DNA of 64,000 nt from an uncultured Clostridia bacterium (GTDB taxonomy: Bacteria; Bacillota_A; Clostridia; Christensenellales; UBA1242). The translations under genes and the position numbers were made by a program. The DNA is taken from the NCBI GenBank assembly GCA_947629895.1, contig CANRFP010000001.1:1-64000 (forward strand), written 5' to 3'. The notes below the pieces were generated by a model. The model worked only from the letters and a program-made list of their open reading frames with translations. It did not search any database and was not told the DNA's origin. This document shows, one piece after another, positions 17,667 through 26,392 of this stretch. Numbering within the stretch: the stretch's first letter is position 1; each line of letters starts with the position of its first letter.

Positions 17667-18230
17667 ATGAAAGATAAAAACAATATTATTTGGACAAAGA
17701 CAATTTTGTCGGTTTATCGTTATTTAGAGAGGATTGCGGGGGCAATAGATAAAATTATTTTGCAAAGTGGGCTGGGCTGCCAAAATGTTTCAACGCAAAA
17801 TTATTTTCTTAACAATACATATGCAGTTTCGCAGAAAATCATTGATTTATCTGAAAGAAAGGTGACTTTAATTAATTTGAAAATTTTGATTGAGGACACT
17901 TTAAGAGAAATCCCTAAAAAAGATGCTGAAATTTTGATTTTAAGATTTTTTGATGGAAAAAAAGTTAAGGACCTTTGCGAGTTGAAAAATCTTAGCATGC
18001 GAACTGCCTTTAGAAAAATTGACAGCGCCGTTTTGAGTTTTACAAGTGCACTTATAAGAAAAGGCTATGACACTTGTAAATTGGAAAATATGCTTGAAAG
18101 CGAGGCATGGATTAAAAATGTTTATATTAGGTTTTCCTCCAAAAATGTTGATGAAATCCAACTTTCAAAAGTTTTCTTGGCTAAGGCTGTGACACTTAAT
18201 CAAAGTTCGTTTTCGTCAAATTCAAAATAA
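17667..18230 (+). CDS. sigma-70 region-4-like helix-turn-helix protein
   Basis: 187 residues. Residues about 75-125 form a region-4-type HTH: LREIPKKDAEILILRFFDGK, then VKDLCELKNLSMRTAFRKID, like late-gene regulators of phages and sigma-like ArpU/DUF1492 proteins. There is no clear region 2, so it is probably an auxiliary transcription factor and not a full sigma. A strong promoter and ribosome site argue for real expression. Its last 31 nt overlap the 3' end of the convergent SH3 gene. With the terminase downstream it may be a prophage remnant or a domesticated module. Confidence 0.65.
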   Translation: MKDKNNIIWTKTILSVYRYLERIAGAIDKIILQSGLGCQNVSTQNYFLNNTYAVSQKIIDLSERKVTLINLKILIEDTLREIPKKDAEILILRFFDGKKVKDLCELKNLSMRTAFRKIDSAVLSFTSALIRKGYDTCKLENMLESEAWIKNVYIRFSSKNVDEIQLSKVFLAKAVTLNQSSFSSNSK

Positions 18231-19009
18231 TCTCCGTGCCTAACTTTCTTTTGTTTGCGCTTTATGGATTTTTGCTTTGCTTTGCTAAGTTGCATGATTT
18301 TTGATGGCTTGATTAAAAAATACAAAATAAGCACGCTTGGAATTGCTATTGCAAACACAAGTAAAATTTTTGTTCCTGTGGAAAGGGCTTGAAACTGATT
18401 TGTTGTTGAGGCGATTAACATTTCTTCTGTTACAATATTAAACCTTTCTGTGTTTGGCTCAAAGTTTTTTAAGGGGTTGTTGTATATAAATTGAGAAAAA
18501 ACATATCCACTAAGCGTTTTGCCTTCCACATTTGCTTTAACATAATACCAAGTGCAGTTGTCCTCTGTTAGATATTCCCCAGATTTTATTCCGTAATATT
18601 CCAAAGACACATTTCTGTTCAGTTTGTCGGTGAGAACGGCGGAAGAGGAGGATGCCTCTTCATATAAATTGGCAAAAACCACGCTGAAATTTTGCTTATA
18701 ATAAGCGTTTGTTGGCGTGCCATTCATAAGGGAAACATCTTTTTTCTTAACATATCCGCTAACACCATTATAGGACACTTTGAAAAAATTGCCGCTTGAA
18801 CTTTCAACAAGCACAAAATATGACAGGGGGATTTCAAACATGACATTTGCCTCATTTGGAAAAGAATACAGATAAACGCCAGAATCCTCAACTTTTGCAT
18901 AATAAGAAGTTTGAGCATAAGCGGCTTTTGTTGGGAATAAATTCAAAGCCAAAAAGAAGGCTAAAATTGATAGGATTATTTTTTCATTAAACAAAACAAA
19001 TTTTTTCAT
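18200..19009 (-). CDS. secreted or membrane-anchored protein with SH3-like domain
   Basis: 269 residues. An N-terminal signal peptide (FLALNLFPTKAAYAQ) is followed by a bacterial SH3-like region (YAKVEDSGVYLYSFP ... GVSGYVKKKDV, about residues 35-100), a second SH3-like stretch (about 100-180), one transmembrane helix near residue 225 (ILLVFAIAIPSVLILYFLI) and a basic cytoplasmic tail. Likely a cell-surface protein binding the wall. The start has no ribosome site, and TAAAAT (complement of 19016-19021) ends 6 nt before the ATG, though the -35 is weak. It overlaps the convergent gene end by 31 nt. Confidence 0.75.
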   Translation of the reverse strand: MKKFVLFNEKIILSILAFFLALNLFPTKAAYAQTSYYAKVEDSGVYLYSFPNEANVMFEIPLSYFVLVESSSGNFFKVSYNGVSGYVKKKDVSLMNGTPTNAYYKQNFSVVFANLYEEASSSSAVLTDKLNRNVSLEYYGIKSGEYLTEDNCTWYYVKANVEGKTLSGYVFSQFIYNNPLKNFEPNTERFNIVTEEMLIASTTNQFQALSTGTKILLVFAIAIPSVLILYFLIKPSKIMQLSKAKQKSIKRKQKKVRHGDYFEFDENEL

Positions 19010-19102
19010 GCTTTCATTTTAGAGCAAAAATTTTGTGAGGCAGTAGTAGAATTATGTCTATTTATTGCCTTTTTTATTTCATTTTGTTGAGAGGGAGCTG
19101 TT

Positions 19103-20530
19103 ATGGAAATTGTGAAGGATATTTTGAGAATTGAACGCGAGATTGATGCCCGCTATAATGCAAACAAACTTAATTTTTACAATAAAAAGAAAAAACACAA
19201 AAAACAAATTGCTTTTCACAAAAATAAACATCGAAACCGTTGGGTTTTTGGCGGAAACCGCTCGGGAAAAACTGAATGCGGGGCGGTGGAAGTGGTTTAT
19301 CTTGCCACGGGGCTGCATCCGTATAAGAAAAACAAAGTGACAGAAGGCTGGGTTGTCAGTTTGTCGCGGAGCGTTCAAAGAGATGTGGCGCAAAGAAAAA
19401 TTTTGCAGTATTTGCCAGAAAATATGATTGAAAAAATTGTCATGGTCAGCGGCGGACAGGATAGTGCTGAAAATGGGATTATCGATTTTATTTTAGTTAG
19501 GTCTGAGGCGGGCGGAACAAGCAGAATTGGCTTTAAAAGTTGTGACCAAGGCCGTGACAAATTTCAAGGTGCATCGCTTGACTATGTTTGGTTTGACGAA
19601 GAGCCACCTTTTGACATCTATCTTGAATGCAAAATGCGCGTTATGGACAGATGCGGCGAAATTTTTGGAACTATGACACCGCTTAAAGGGCTGACATGGG
19701 TTTATAACACCATATATTTGAATGATAAGGCGGACAAAGAAGTTTGGTGTGAAACTATGGAGTGGGCGGACAATCCTTTTCTTTCCAAAAAAGAAATTGA
19801 AAACATGACAAAAACCATGTCGGCGGAAGAAATTGAAAGCAGGCGCTATGGGCATTTTATGCAAAATGGCGGGCTGGTTTACAACGAGTTTGACGAGAAC
19901 ATTCATGTTATTGACCCATTTCCAGTTCCAGAAGAATGGCAGGACAACATTTCCATTGACCCGGGGCTTCACAATCCGCTTTCCGCACACTTTTATGCGG
20001 TGGATTTTGACGGAAATGTTTATGTTGTTGCCGAGCATTATGCAAGCGGGCAAACGGTGGAATATCATTCATCAAAAATAAAGGAAATTGCAGAGAGGCT
20101 GCATTGGAAAAAAGATAGCAGAGGCTTTTTGCATGCGCTTATTGACAGTGCGGCGGGGCAAAGAACGCTTGCAAGCGAGAAAAATGTGGTGGAACTTTTT
20201 TATGACAATCAAATTTTAACCAATCCAAAAGTTAATAAAGACCTTTTTTCGGGAATTTCTGTTGTGAAGTCATATTTGAAAACCGCAGACGGGCGACATC
20301 GGCTTTTTATCTTCAAAAACTGCGTCAATCTTATCAGAGAAATTAAAAATTATTGGTGGGGAGATGATGATGTGCCGCTTAAAAAAGATGACCACTGCCT
20401 TGACGAACTGAGATATTATTTGATGACAAAACCGCTTAACAATCCGTCTGTGAAGAAAAACGAAATTCAAAAAGACAAAGAAAAAATGATAAAAAAATTA
20501 AAAAACCAAAAAAGAAAAATTATTTTATAA
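19103..20530 (+). CDS. phage terminase large subunit, orphan
   Basis: 475 residues, a full-sized TerL: the DNA-packaging motor with ATPase and nuclease domains. Walker A is FGGNRSGKTECG (about residues 49-60), Walker B is LDYVWFDEEPP (about 159-169), the coupling motif is GTMTPLKG, and nuclease acidic residues are in ISIDPGLHNP and DDHCLDELRYYL. GAGAGGGAG precedes the ATG. No small terminase, portal, capsid, tail, integrase or lysis gene lies nearby, so this is an isolated phage gene, either a prophage relic kept intact or domesticated. Codon use looks like the host's. Confidence 0.9.
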   Translation: MEIVKDILRIEREIDARYNANKLNFYNKKKKHKKQIAFHKNKHRNRWVFGGNRSGKTECGAVEVVYLATGLHPYKKNKVTEGWVVSLSRSVQRDVAQRKILQYLPENMIEKIVMVSGGQDSAENGIIDFILVRSEAGGTSRIGFKSCDQGRDKFQGASLDYVWFDEEPPFDIYLECKMRVMDRCGEIFGTMTPLKGLTWVYNTIYLNDKADKEVWCETMEWADNPFLSKKEIENMTKTMSAEEIESRRYGHFMQNGGLVYNEFDENIHVIDPFPVPEEWQDNISIDPGLHNPLSAHFYAVDFDGNVYVVAEHYASGQTVEYHSSKIKEIAERLHWKKDSRGFLHALIDSAAGQRTLASEKNVVELFYDNQILTNPKVNKDLFSGISVVKSYLKTADGRHRLFIFKNCVNLIREIKNYWWGDDDVPLKKDDHCLDELRYYLMTKPLNNPSVKKNEIQKDKEKMIKKLKNQKRKIIL

Positions 20531-20547
20531 ATAATTTGCAAATATGT

Positions 20548-20586
20548 TTGGAAAAATAAGATTGAATTTGGTAAAATAAAGCTATG
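20548..20586 (+). promoter_or_regulatory. promoter with +1 at the surface-protein ATG (leaderless candidate)
   Basis: TTGGAA (20548-20553), 18 bp, TAAAAT (20572-20577), 6 nt to ATG 20584; no Shine-Dalgarno. Confidence 0.6.
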
Positions 20587-23166
20587 AAAAAGAAATTTTG
20601 TTTTGTTTTCTTAATTTTGGCTTGTTTTGTGCTTGCCGGCTTTGGCGGGATTTTTCCTAATGTGGCTTTTGCAGAAGAAGCAACGCCAAACGCTGCTGGA
20701 ACAGGCGAATTTGTGATGGAAGAGAATGACCCATTGACAAAATTCACAAGCTTGTTTGAGGGCGACACTTTTAACGATTATGCAACGATAACTCTTAATT
20801 GCGACATAGACTTATCTGAAACGAAGTTAACAAGCACTTTGGGAACGGAAACCACACCATTCGGTGGCGTTTTCAACGGGCGCGGACACACAATAAGCGG
20901 GCTGACTTTTGACAACAGCAGCAATTTGGCTTATGCAGGCCTTTTTGGCGTGACTGACGGGGCAACAATCAAAAATGTGAAACTTGCCGGCAAGATTTCT
21001 TTAAGCACAAAACCGGGCTATTCGGCATATATGGGCGCTTTGGTGGGGCTTGCAAAAAACACAACCATTGAAAATGTGGATGTTGAAGCAACAAGTTTGA
21101 ATTTTAACACAGCTTTTGACAAAAATTTGAGTTTTGGAATTTTGGCTGGCGGAATGGTGTCATCTTCTGCAAACAAAGTTATTTGCAGAACGGATTCGCT
21201 TGGAACATATCAAATAAACAACAACCGAAACAAAGAAATTGTGTTTGGAGGAATTGTTGGAAAGCTTACAAGTTCGCAAATTCATTCAAGCATTGTTCAA
21301 ACAAATGTGAATGTTAATGTTGGCGAAGAGTTTAATGGTGAATTCAAATTTGGCGGCGTGGCAGGGCAAACAAGTGACGGAACAACTGAGATTATCAATG
21401 TTGCAGAAAACAACACAATAAATTTTGTGAATAATGCTTCGCCAGATTGCGTGAAGGCGGGTGAGGTTGTTGGTGAAATTTCTTCTCCATCTCCAAATCA
21501 GGGCTACATAAACAACATTTCATATATTCATTATAAAGACAACGCAAACCTCTATGTTTTTGGTGATAAGGGGCAATATGATTATGAGGACACAGTGCAA
21601 AAAAACTGCAATATAACAACAAACCAAAACAATGTTTTTAACACAAAAGAATATTACACAAACACTTCTCTTTGGAACACTGATTACATTGGAATTTGGG
21701 ATTTTGACCACGATTGGCATGTTGCCTCTGGAAGAATTGAACATCAGGCGTTTTTGGAAAATTTGAAAGTTTTGTTGTCGGAAAATCTTAACAGTGAGGT
21801 TTTAACTTATAATGCTCTTAAAATAAATAACACGCCTCAAACTGACAACGATACAGGAAAAGCGCCAGAACTTGCAAAGGTTGAATTTAGATATGGTGAC
21901 AAAGTTGAAATTGAATTTGTGTTTCATGAAGAGCAATGGGATATTGGCGGTGCAGGGAAAAAGAATCAAAAAATTATTCAATTTTATGATTTAAGAGAGT
22001 TGCAACTAATTTCAGACTTTGATGTTTCGTCAACTTATCGCGGCACAATTGAAATGGATATGTTGGATGAAGAAATCAACAACATCAGCCTTTCAAGTGA
22101 GGGCGGCGAAGGTTATTCAATAACTCCAACAACAAACTTAGATGGCAAAATTAACGGTTTCACTTTGACAATTGACAGTTTGTCAGTTTATTCAAGTGGA
22201 AATTACAACATAACAATGGACCCAAAAAATTTCACGGCAACGCTTACAAGCAGACTTTTTGAAACAAAAGAGGGCGCAAGCGAAACTGAAGTTCCTGGTG
22301 TTGAGCCGGGATATATCTACAATGCAAACGGCACTCCAACAACAAGAACAAGTTGGCAGGCAGACATTTCGTATAAAGCAGACTACACGCCAACCGCTCA
22401 CACTGAAAGCGTGAGACCTTATTATGTTTTTGAGGGTTGGTATGTTGATGACGGGGGAAATGGTGTTAGAATTTCGTCACAACAAGATTTGGAGTTGAAA
22501 CTTGGTGATGGATATGATATAATCACAACGGGCAACGTTGAGTCTGGAAATTATTACATAATAGGCAATGTTAATATTTACGCAAAATACATAAAACAAA
22601 GCAGACAAATTCTCTTTTCAATAGACAACAGTTCAAGCAGCAGCGGAATTGAAAAAATTGTTGTTATTGACGGCAAAACAAGCCAAACGCTGCTTTATTC
22701 AGAATATTTGGCTGGCGGGATTGAGGCACAGTCACTGTATATCAAACAAGACAGAGATTCAATCGAGATGGAAATTTATGTCAAAAAAGGTTACAAATTT
22801 GACACAGATTATTTCGGGGAAAACACCACAATTCAGGGCGATAATCCTTGCAAATTGACCGGCACCACCATTGAAGATGATTTGACAGTTTATCATTTTG
22901 AAATAGAAAATTTGACAAAAGGCACTGATGACGTAATCACCTTTAAGATAAGAACACAAGTTATAAACGAAGGCAACAATATGCTGCTTTGGATTATTAT
23001 TGGCAGTGTTGGCGGCGTGATTTTGATTGGATTAATCATTCTTATCATTGTTCTTGTTAAGAGAAGAAGAGGCGGCGGCAAAAACTTCCGTGGCGGTGGC
23101 AAAAAAATCTCTGCAAAAAACACTTACAAATCTTCTAAAAAAGATTTTAAGCAAATGTATTTTTAG
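20584..23166 (+). CDS. large surface protein with GLUG-type repeats and C-terminal membrane anchor
   Basis: 860 residues. Signal peptide (residues 1-30, ending NVAFAEEA). Residues about 80-300 carry GLUG/beta-helix repeats such as FGGVFNGRGHTISGLTF, AGLFGVTDGATIKNVKL and MGALVGLAKNTTIENV. A middle region is rich in beta structure. Around residue 615, YYVFEGWYVDDGGNG resembles InlB-type B repeats. Near residue 805 a transmembrane helix (LLWIIIGSVGGVILIGLIIL) is followed by a Gly/Arg/Lys-rich tail, so it is anchored by a membrane helix with no LPXTG motif. Presumed adhesin or host-interaction protein; no catalytic motif seen. Confidence 0.8.
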   Translation: MKKKFCFVFLILACFVLAGFGGIFPNVAFAEEATPNAAGTGEFVMEENDPLTKFTSLFEGDTFNDYATITLNCDIDLSETKLTSTLGTETTPFGGVFNGRGHTISGLTFDNSSNLAYAGLFGVTDGATIKNVKLAGKISLSTKPGYSAYMGALVGLAKNTTIENVDVEATSLNFNTAFDKNLSFGILAGGMVSSSANKVICRTDSLGTYQINNNRNKEIVFGGIVGKLTSSQIHSSIVQTNVNVNVGEEFNGEFKFGGVAGQTSDGTTEIINVAENNTINFVNNASPDCVKAGEVVGEISSPSPNQGYINNISYIHYKDNANLYVFGDKGQYDYEDTVQKNCNITTNQNNVFNTKEYYTNTSLWNTDYIGIWDFDHDWHVASGRIEHQAFLENLKVLLSENLNSEVLTYNALKINNTPQTDNDTGKAPELAKVEFRYGDKVEIEFVFHEEQWDIGGAGKKNQKIIQFYDLRELQLISDFDVSSTYRGTIEMDMLDEEINNISLSSEGGEGYSITPTTNLDGKINGFTLTIDSLSVYSSGNYNITMDPKNFTATLTSRLFETKEGASETEVPGVEPGYIYNANGTPTTRTSWQADISYKADYTPTAHTESVRPYYVFEGWYVDDGGNGVRISSQQDLELKLGDGYDIITTGNVESGNYYIIGNVNIYAKYIKQSRQILFSIDNSSSSSGIEKIVVIDGKTSQTLLYSEYLAGGIEAQSLYIKQDRDSIEMEIYVKKGYKFDTDYFGENTTIQGDNPCKLTGTTIEDDLTVYHFEIENLTKGTDDVITFKIRTQVINEGNNMLLWIIIGSVGGVILIGLIILIIVLVKRRRGGGKNFRGGGKKISAKNTYKSSKKDFKQMYF

Positions 23167-23345
23167 TTGGGACAGACACCATTTTCGTAATGCGGACACG
23201 GCTTTCAGCCTAACCGCTACTCAAATGGTTTCTCATCCCAATCCTCTTCCCTGTTGGTGATTTTTAATTTATGCTCGCCGGGCAAAGCCCTACGCTCGCA
23301 AAATTAAAAATTTTATTGTGAAATTCATTAATGTAAGAGAATTGT
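23167..23345. repeat. GC-richer intergenic relic with nested hairpins, possible mobile-element end
   Basis: No gene in this stretch. It holds GGGACAGACACCATTTTCG (23169 on), a nested hairpin (outer GCGG/CCGC, inner GGCT-TTC-AGCC, about 23191-23216) and a longer stem with arms starting TTTTTAATTT and ending AATTAAAAA around a GC-rich loop (about 23260-23315). Such ends recall IS200/REP-type elements, from memory only. Confidence 0.4.
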
Positions 23346-23364
23346 GGAATGTTGAAAAAACAAT

Positions 23365-23396
23365 AAAAAAGATAGCCGATTGACTATCTTTTTTTT
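23365..23396. terminator. bidirectional hairpin terminator
   Basis: AAAAAAGATAG (23365-23375) pairs with CTATCTTTTTT (23384-23394), with a T-run beyond. Would end transcripts from both directions. Confidence 0.75.
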
Positions 23397-23427
23397 GAGA
23401 TTCTTCCGCTTTGCGTCAGAATGACAG
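23396..23427 (-). repeat. diverged copy of the TGTCAT hairpin repeat
   Basis: Read on the minus strand it begins TGTCATTCTGACGC and ends GGAAGAATCTC, with arms ATTCT/AGAAT. The array at 47046-47268 has ATCCT/AGGAT and ATGTT/AACAT at the same position, so the arms co-vary. Confidence 0.7.
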
Positions 23428-23470
23428 CGAAGGGTTGTTGCAAAGAATAATCATACATGATTTTCTTTTG

Positions 23471-23500
23471 CTAACTTTTCTTTCTCAAAAGAAAAGTTAG
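23471..23500. repeat. perfect inverted repeat beside the lipoprotein gene end
   Basis: CTAACTTTTCTT (23471-23482) pairs with AAGAAAAGTTAG-type sequence up to 23500, immediately after the minus-strand stop codon. It lacks a T run on the minus strand, so it is probably a 3' stabilising hairpin. Confidence 0.6.
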
Positions 23501-24517
23501 TTAGAGTTTCATGGCAATGCTGTTGTCAACCACTGAACTCCATTCTGGTCTGCCATCTTCAAGTTCGCCGGCATTATCCATAACATCCAAAAGTGTGTTG
23601 AAATCTGCTTCTTCCAAAATCAAATCATCTTTCCAAGCCGAAATGTTGCTGTATGCCTTTGCTGCTGCAATAAGCTCTTCCGTGGTGTTTGCAAAAGATG
23701 GCAAAAGTGCTTCTGCAACTGCTTCTGCGTTTGTGTTAATGTTGTTTGTTATGAAATCATAACCTTTTTTAACCGCTCTTAAAAATTTTTCTGCAACATC
23801 GCCATGATTTTTAAGATAACTTTGCTTTGCAATGAAGCAGGTGTATGGAATGCGTCCGGATAATGTGCCAAGACTTGCCATGATGTATGCCTTTCCTGCA
23901 TTTTTAAGATTTGTTGCTGTTGGCTCAAACACTGTGCAGTATTTTGTCACAGGTCTGCTTTCCCAGATGCCAACCATCGCTCCAAAATCTTCATAGCCGA
24001 TTGTCACTTGGTTTGCATCTTCTTTAAGTTCTTTCTTTATTATCCATTCAAGCACCATTGCAGGCACGCCACCTTTTCTTCCGCCAATAATTTCCTCGCC
24101 CTTGAGGTCGTCTAGGGTGAAGTGTTCGTTTGGCTCTTTTGAAATGATAAATGAGCCGTCACATGCGGTTAGTTGCCCGAAAACCATGGGTTTGTCGGAA
24201 TAGCCCTCTCTTTCGGTGTAAACGGCTGTTTCTGGCCCAGCCAAAATGATGTCTGAACTGCCAGAAAGCAAGGTTGCCATTGAAGTGTTTGACCCATTTG
24301 CGGCCGAACGAAGATTTACGCTTAATCCTTCATCCTTGAAATAGCCATTGTTTATGGCAACATATAGGGGTGCATAGAAAATGCTGTGTGTAACTTCGTT
24401 TAATTCAATTTTGTTCCAATCTTTTTTGGTGTTTCCGCAGCCCACAATTGCAAATGAACAACAGAAAACCATTAAAAACGCAAGAGAAATAAGCCCAAGT
24501 TTTTTCCAAAATTTCAT
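23501..24517 (-). CDS. NMT1/SsuA-type substrate-binding lipoprotein, orphan
   Basis: 338 residues. Signal peptide with lipobox ending at Cys (FAIVGCGN), so membrane-tethered outside the cell. The mature part has the NMT1/ThiY-like pattern: FYAPLYVAINNGYFKDEGLSV, then LLSGSSDIILAGPETAVY, then LKGEEIIGGRKGGVPAMVLEW. Family members bind aminopyrimidines, sulfonates, nitrate or similar ligands for ABC import; the ligand is not decidable here. No permease or ATPase gene is adjacent. Start 24517 is supported by AAGGAGG just upstream; an in-frame start 159 nt further up would precede the signal peptide and run through a terminator. Confidence 0.85.
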   Translation of the reverse strand: MKFWKKLGLISLAFLMVFCCSFAIVGCGNTKKDWNKIELNEVTHSIFYAPLYVAINNGYFKDEGLSVNLRSAANGSNTSMATLLSGSSDIILAGPETAVYTEREGYSDKPMVFGQLTACDGSFIISKEPNEHFTLDDLKGEEIIGGRKGGVPAMVLEWIIKKELKEDANQVTIGYEDFGAMVGIWESRPVTKYCTVFEPTATNLKNAGKAYIMASLGTLSGRIPYTCFIAKQSYLKNHGDVAEKFLRAVKKGYDFITNNINTNAEAVAEALLPSFANTTEELIAAAKAYSNISAWKDDLILEEADFNTLLDVMDNAGELEDGRPEWSSVVDNSIAMKL

Positions 24518-24568
24518 TTTTTCCTCCTTACATAAAAATCTTATGCAAGGGGAGGATTTGTTGTGTTG

Positions 24569-24592
24569 AAAAAAACACCTCAAAGGGTGTTT
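24569..24592 (-). terminator. intrinsic terminator of the DUF3592-like gene
   Basis: On the minus strand AAACACC (24592-24586) pairs with GGTGTTT (24579-24573) and runs into T; the stem begins inside the stop codon of the gene. Confidence 0.75.
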
Positions 24593-25103
24593 ATTTGCTT
24601 GATTTTGGCGCGGCCACCTTCTTTTTTGACCTTGCAAGTTTGACTGATTGAATTGTGATGATAACTCCTCCAACAACAGTTAAGCCAAACCCAATAATCA
24701 TTTCAGCATAATTTATCTTGATTTTTTCCACCATATCAATTGGATTGTTTGGATTTATCATAATTTTAATTTGGCTTTTTTCCACAGGGCAATTTGTTGC
24801 ATTGTGAAGTTCTGTTCCAAGCCTGTCCTCATAATCTTTGTCACCATAAGAGTATGAAAGTTTTAACCTATATTTTGATGGCTTGCCGTTTGGCTGTTTA
24901 TATTCCAAAACTTTATCCACAGTTGCCGTGACCTCAACAAAGTTCGAAAAGTGGGCGGCGGGAACAGCACCTCGCGCTATGCCAAGATACAGCCCAAGCG
25001 CAATGAAAATCACACTGAAAACATAAGGCAAAATTGTGAAAAGAACGCTTTTTGTGCGCTCGGATTTATAGTCATAAACATTGTTATCTTCAATTTTTGG
25101 CAT
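24591..25103 (-). CDS. DUF3592-like membrane protein
   Basis: 170 residues. Two transmembrane helices (about residues 20-42 and 132-152) flank an extracellular beta-rich segment with VEVTATVDKVLEYKQPNGKPS, YRLKLSYSYGDKDYED and a short MINPNNP motif, the layout of DUF3592 proteins. Function of the family is unknown. GATGGAGCG precedes the start. The next gene on this strand (NMT1-type lipoprotein) is separated by a terminator, so they are probably not one operon. Confidence 0.7.
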   Translation of the reverse strand: MPKIEDNNVYDYKSERTKSVLFTILPYVFSVIFIALGLYLGIARGAVPAAHFSNFVEVTATVDKVLEYKQPNGKPSKYRLKLSYSYGDKDYEDRLGTELHNATNCPVEKSQIKIMINPNNPIDMVEKIKINYAEMIIGFGLTVVGGVIITIQSVKLARSKKKVAAPKSSK

Positions 25104-25183
25104 ATTTTCGCTCCATCTTCTTTAAGTATAACACAAAAAATCTTATTTGTCAAAACAATTTTTGATAGCCTTAAAATTACCTA

Positions 25184-25212
25184 TTGAAATCTTCTTTCTT
25201 TTGTGTTATAAT
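25184..25212 (+). promoter_or_regulatory. promoter of the metallopeptidase gene
   Basis: TTGAAA (25184-25189), 17-bp spacer, TATAAT (25207-25212); GGGAGTG is the ribosome site. Confidence 0.75.
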
Positions 25213-25229
25213 CCTTTTGGGAGTGAATT

Positions 25230-26180
25230 ATGAATATTTTTAAAACTGCATATTATTTGGAACAACTTATTCAACGCTTTGATATGCGAAATTTTTATAA
25301 TGATTTGGACGAACGCGCTCCAAAATTTCTTGAGTTCATTCAAAATATTGGGAGGGAAGATGTAGAGCCAAATGACCGTCGTTTTCATTATAAAAATTGG
25401 ACAATAGCTGACATGTTGATAATGGGAAATGATTTCTATTATGAAATCAACCCTGATTATGCATTTAAAATATACAAATTTATTTCGCGACAAAACACTT
25501 TTTTTGAAGCAAAGTATAACGAAATTGAAATCGGCTCTATTGCGCCTATGGGCAAGGCAACTGTTATTCGGCTTGGACTCCCTTTTGATTTGCGAGGGCC
25601 TATGACAGTTGTTCATGAATATGGACATCTATTAAATCAAAAATATCAATGTGGCACAAGAGACAAGACAACTTGTTTAAATGAAATTTCATCTATCTTT
25701 TTTGAAAAACTTTTTCTCTATAAACAGTTGCAAAAAGGAGAAGCAACAAAGGAAGATGTTGAAAAGATTTCGATTCAAAGGCAAACTGACACCAAGTATA
25801 ACATAAAACAACTTTTGTATGAGCGTGAAATTGTTAAGAGTTTGGGAAATCCTGTTAAGCCAATTTCGGTTTTAAAAGCCAAATTTAAGCTTAATGACAA
25901 AGATTATTTCAATTATTTCAAAGCTATGCAAACGAAAGAATATGTTTTGGGCAAAAAAGCCATGGAGTATGTTATTGGAGAAATTACATCTTCGGCTTTG
26001 ATGGAAGACTATTTTAAAAATCCTGACAATGTTTTGGAGAGGATGAAAATCTTTTTGGATAACAGCTCAAAGATAACTGAAAACCAGGCGTTTACAATTC
26101 TGTTGGGCGACAACTATGAGAAAAAATTGGGCTTTTCTTTTAAAGAAAAATCAAAAAATAGTGCAGAACGCACAAAATAA
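25230..26180 (+). CDS. putative cytosolic zinc metallopeptidase (HEYGH)
   Basis: 316 residues. VVHEYGHLLNQ (about residues 130-140) is an HExxH zinc site, and LNEISSIFFE about 20 residues further provides a likely third ligand Glu (gluzincin layout, reminiscent of M3 oligopeptidases). No signal peptide or membrane helix. It is far shorter than PepF (43636-45411, about 590 residues), so it is a compact relative or another family. The second half (repeated aromatic and Lys residues) has no motif I recognise. Ends in a terminator. Confidence 0.7.
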   Translation: MNIFKTAYYLEQLIQRFDMRNFYNDLDERAPKFLEFIQNIGREDVEPNDRRFHYKNWTIADMLIMGNDFYYEINPDYAFKIYKFISRQNTFFEAKYNEIEIGSIAPMGKATVIRLGLPFDLRGPMTVVHEYGHLLNQKYQCGTRDKTTCLNEISSIFFEKLFLYKQLQKGEATKEDVEKISIQRQTDTKYNIKQLLYEREIVKSLGNPVKPISVLKAKFKLNDKDYFNYFKAMQTKEYVLGKKAMEYVIGEITSSALMEDYFKNPDNVLERMKIFLDNSSKITENQAFTILLGDNYEKKLGFSFKEKSKNSAERTK

Positions 26181-26205
26181 AAGCGGACAACCCGCTTTTT
26201 CTTTT
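26179..26205 (+). terminator. intrinsic terminator
   Basis: AAGCGG (26181-26186)/CCGCTT (26192-26197), then T-rich. Confidence 0.8.
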
Positions 26206-26270
26206 TATGAGTGCGATTTTCGGGTTGACGGCGAGAAGAAAAAAACAAACGTCAAGTGCTGCTTTTTATA

Positions 26271-26300
26271 AAAAAAACTGCACCATAAGTGCAGTTTTTT
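26271..26300 (-). terminator. terminator of tRNA-Leu
   Basis: CTGCAC (26278-26283)/GTGCAG (26289-26294), loop CATAA, T run in both directions; it abuts the CCA end of the tRNA. Confidence 0.85.
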
Positions 26301-26382
26301 TGGTGCGGATGAGAGGGGTCGAACCTCCACGGTTTCCCACTTGCCCCTTAAACAAGCGCGTCTGCCATTCCGCCACATCCGC
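26301..26382 (-). tRNA. tRNA-Leu (anticodon AAG), CCA encoded
   Basis: Reading the minus strand: acceptor GCGGATG (26382-26376) pairs with CATCCGC, followed by discriminator A and CCA. D arm is GCGGAATGGCAGACGC. Anticodon stem CTTGT/GCAAG (one G-T pair) closes a 7-nt loop TTAAGGG, so U33 is followed by anticodon AAG. A short variable arm and T arm GGAGG-TTCGACC-CCTCT follow. AAG reads CTT directly and, if A34 is deaminated to inosine, also CTC and CTA. tadA is present at 50678-51118. Confidence 0.93.
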
Positions 26383-26392
26383 ATACTTCAAT

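Noticed and set aside
17410..23166. Complete prophage
   Set aside because: Only a terminase and a sigma-like gene are phage-like; no structural, lysis or integration genes and no attachment sites were seen.
24518..24590. TPP riboswitch before the NMT1-type lipoprotein gene
   Set aside because: The space is only 73 nt, partly a terminator, and lacks the conserved CTGAGA element, so a thiamine role is not supported.
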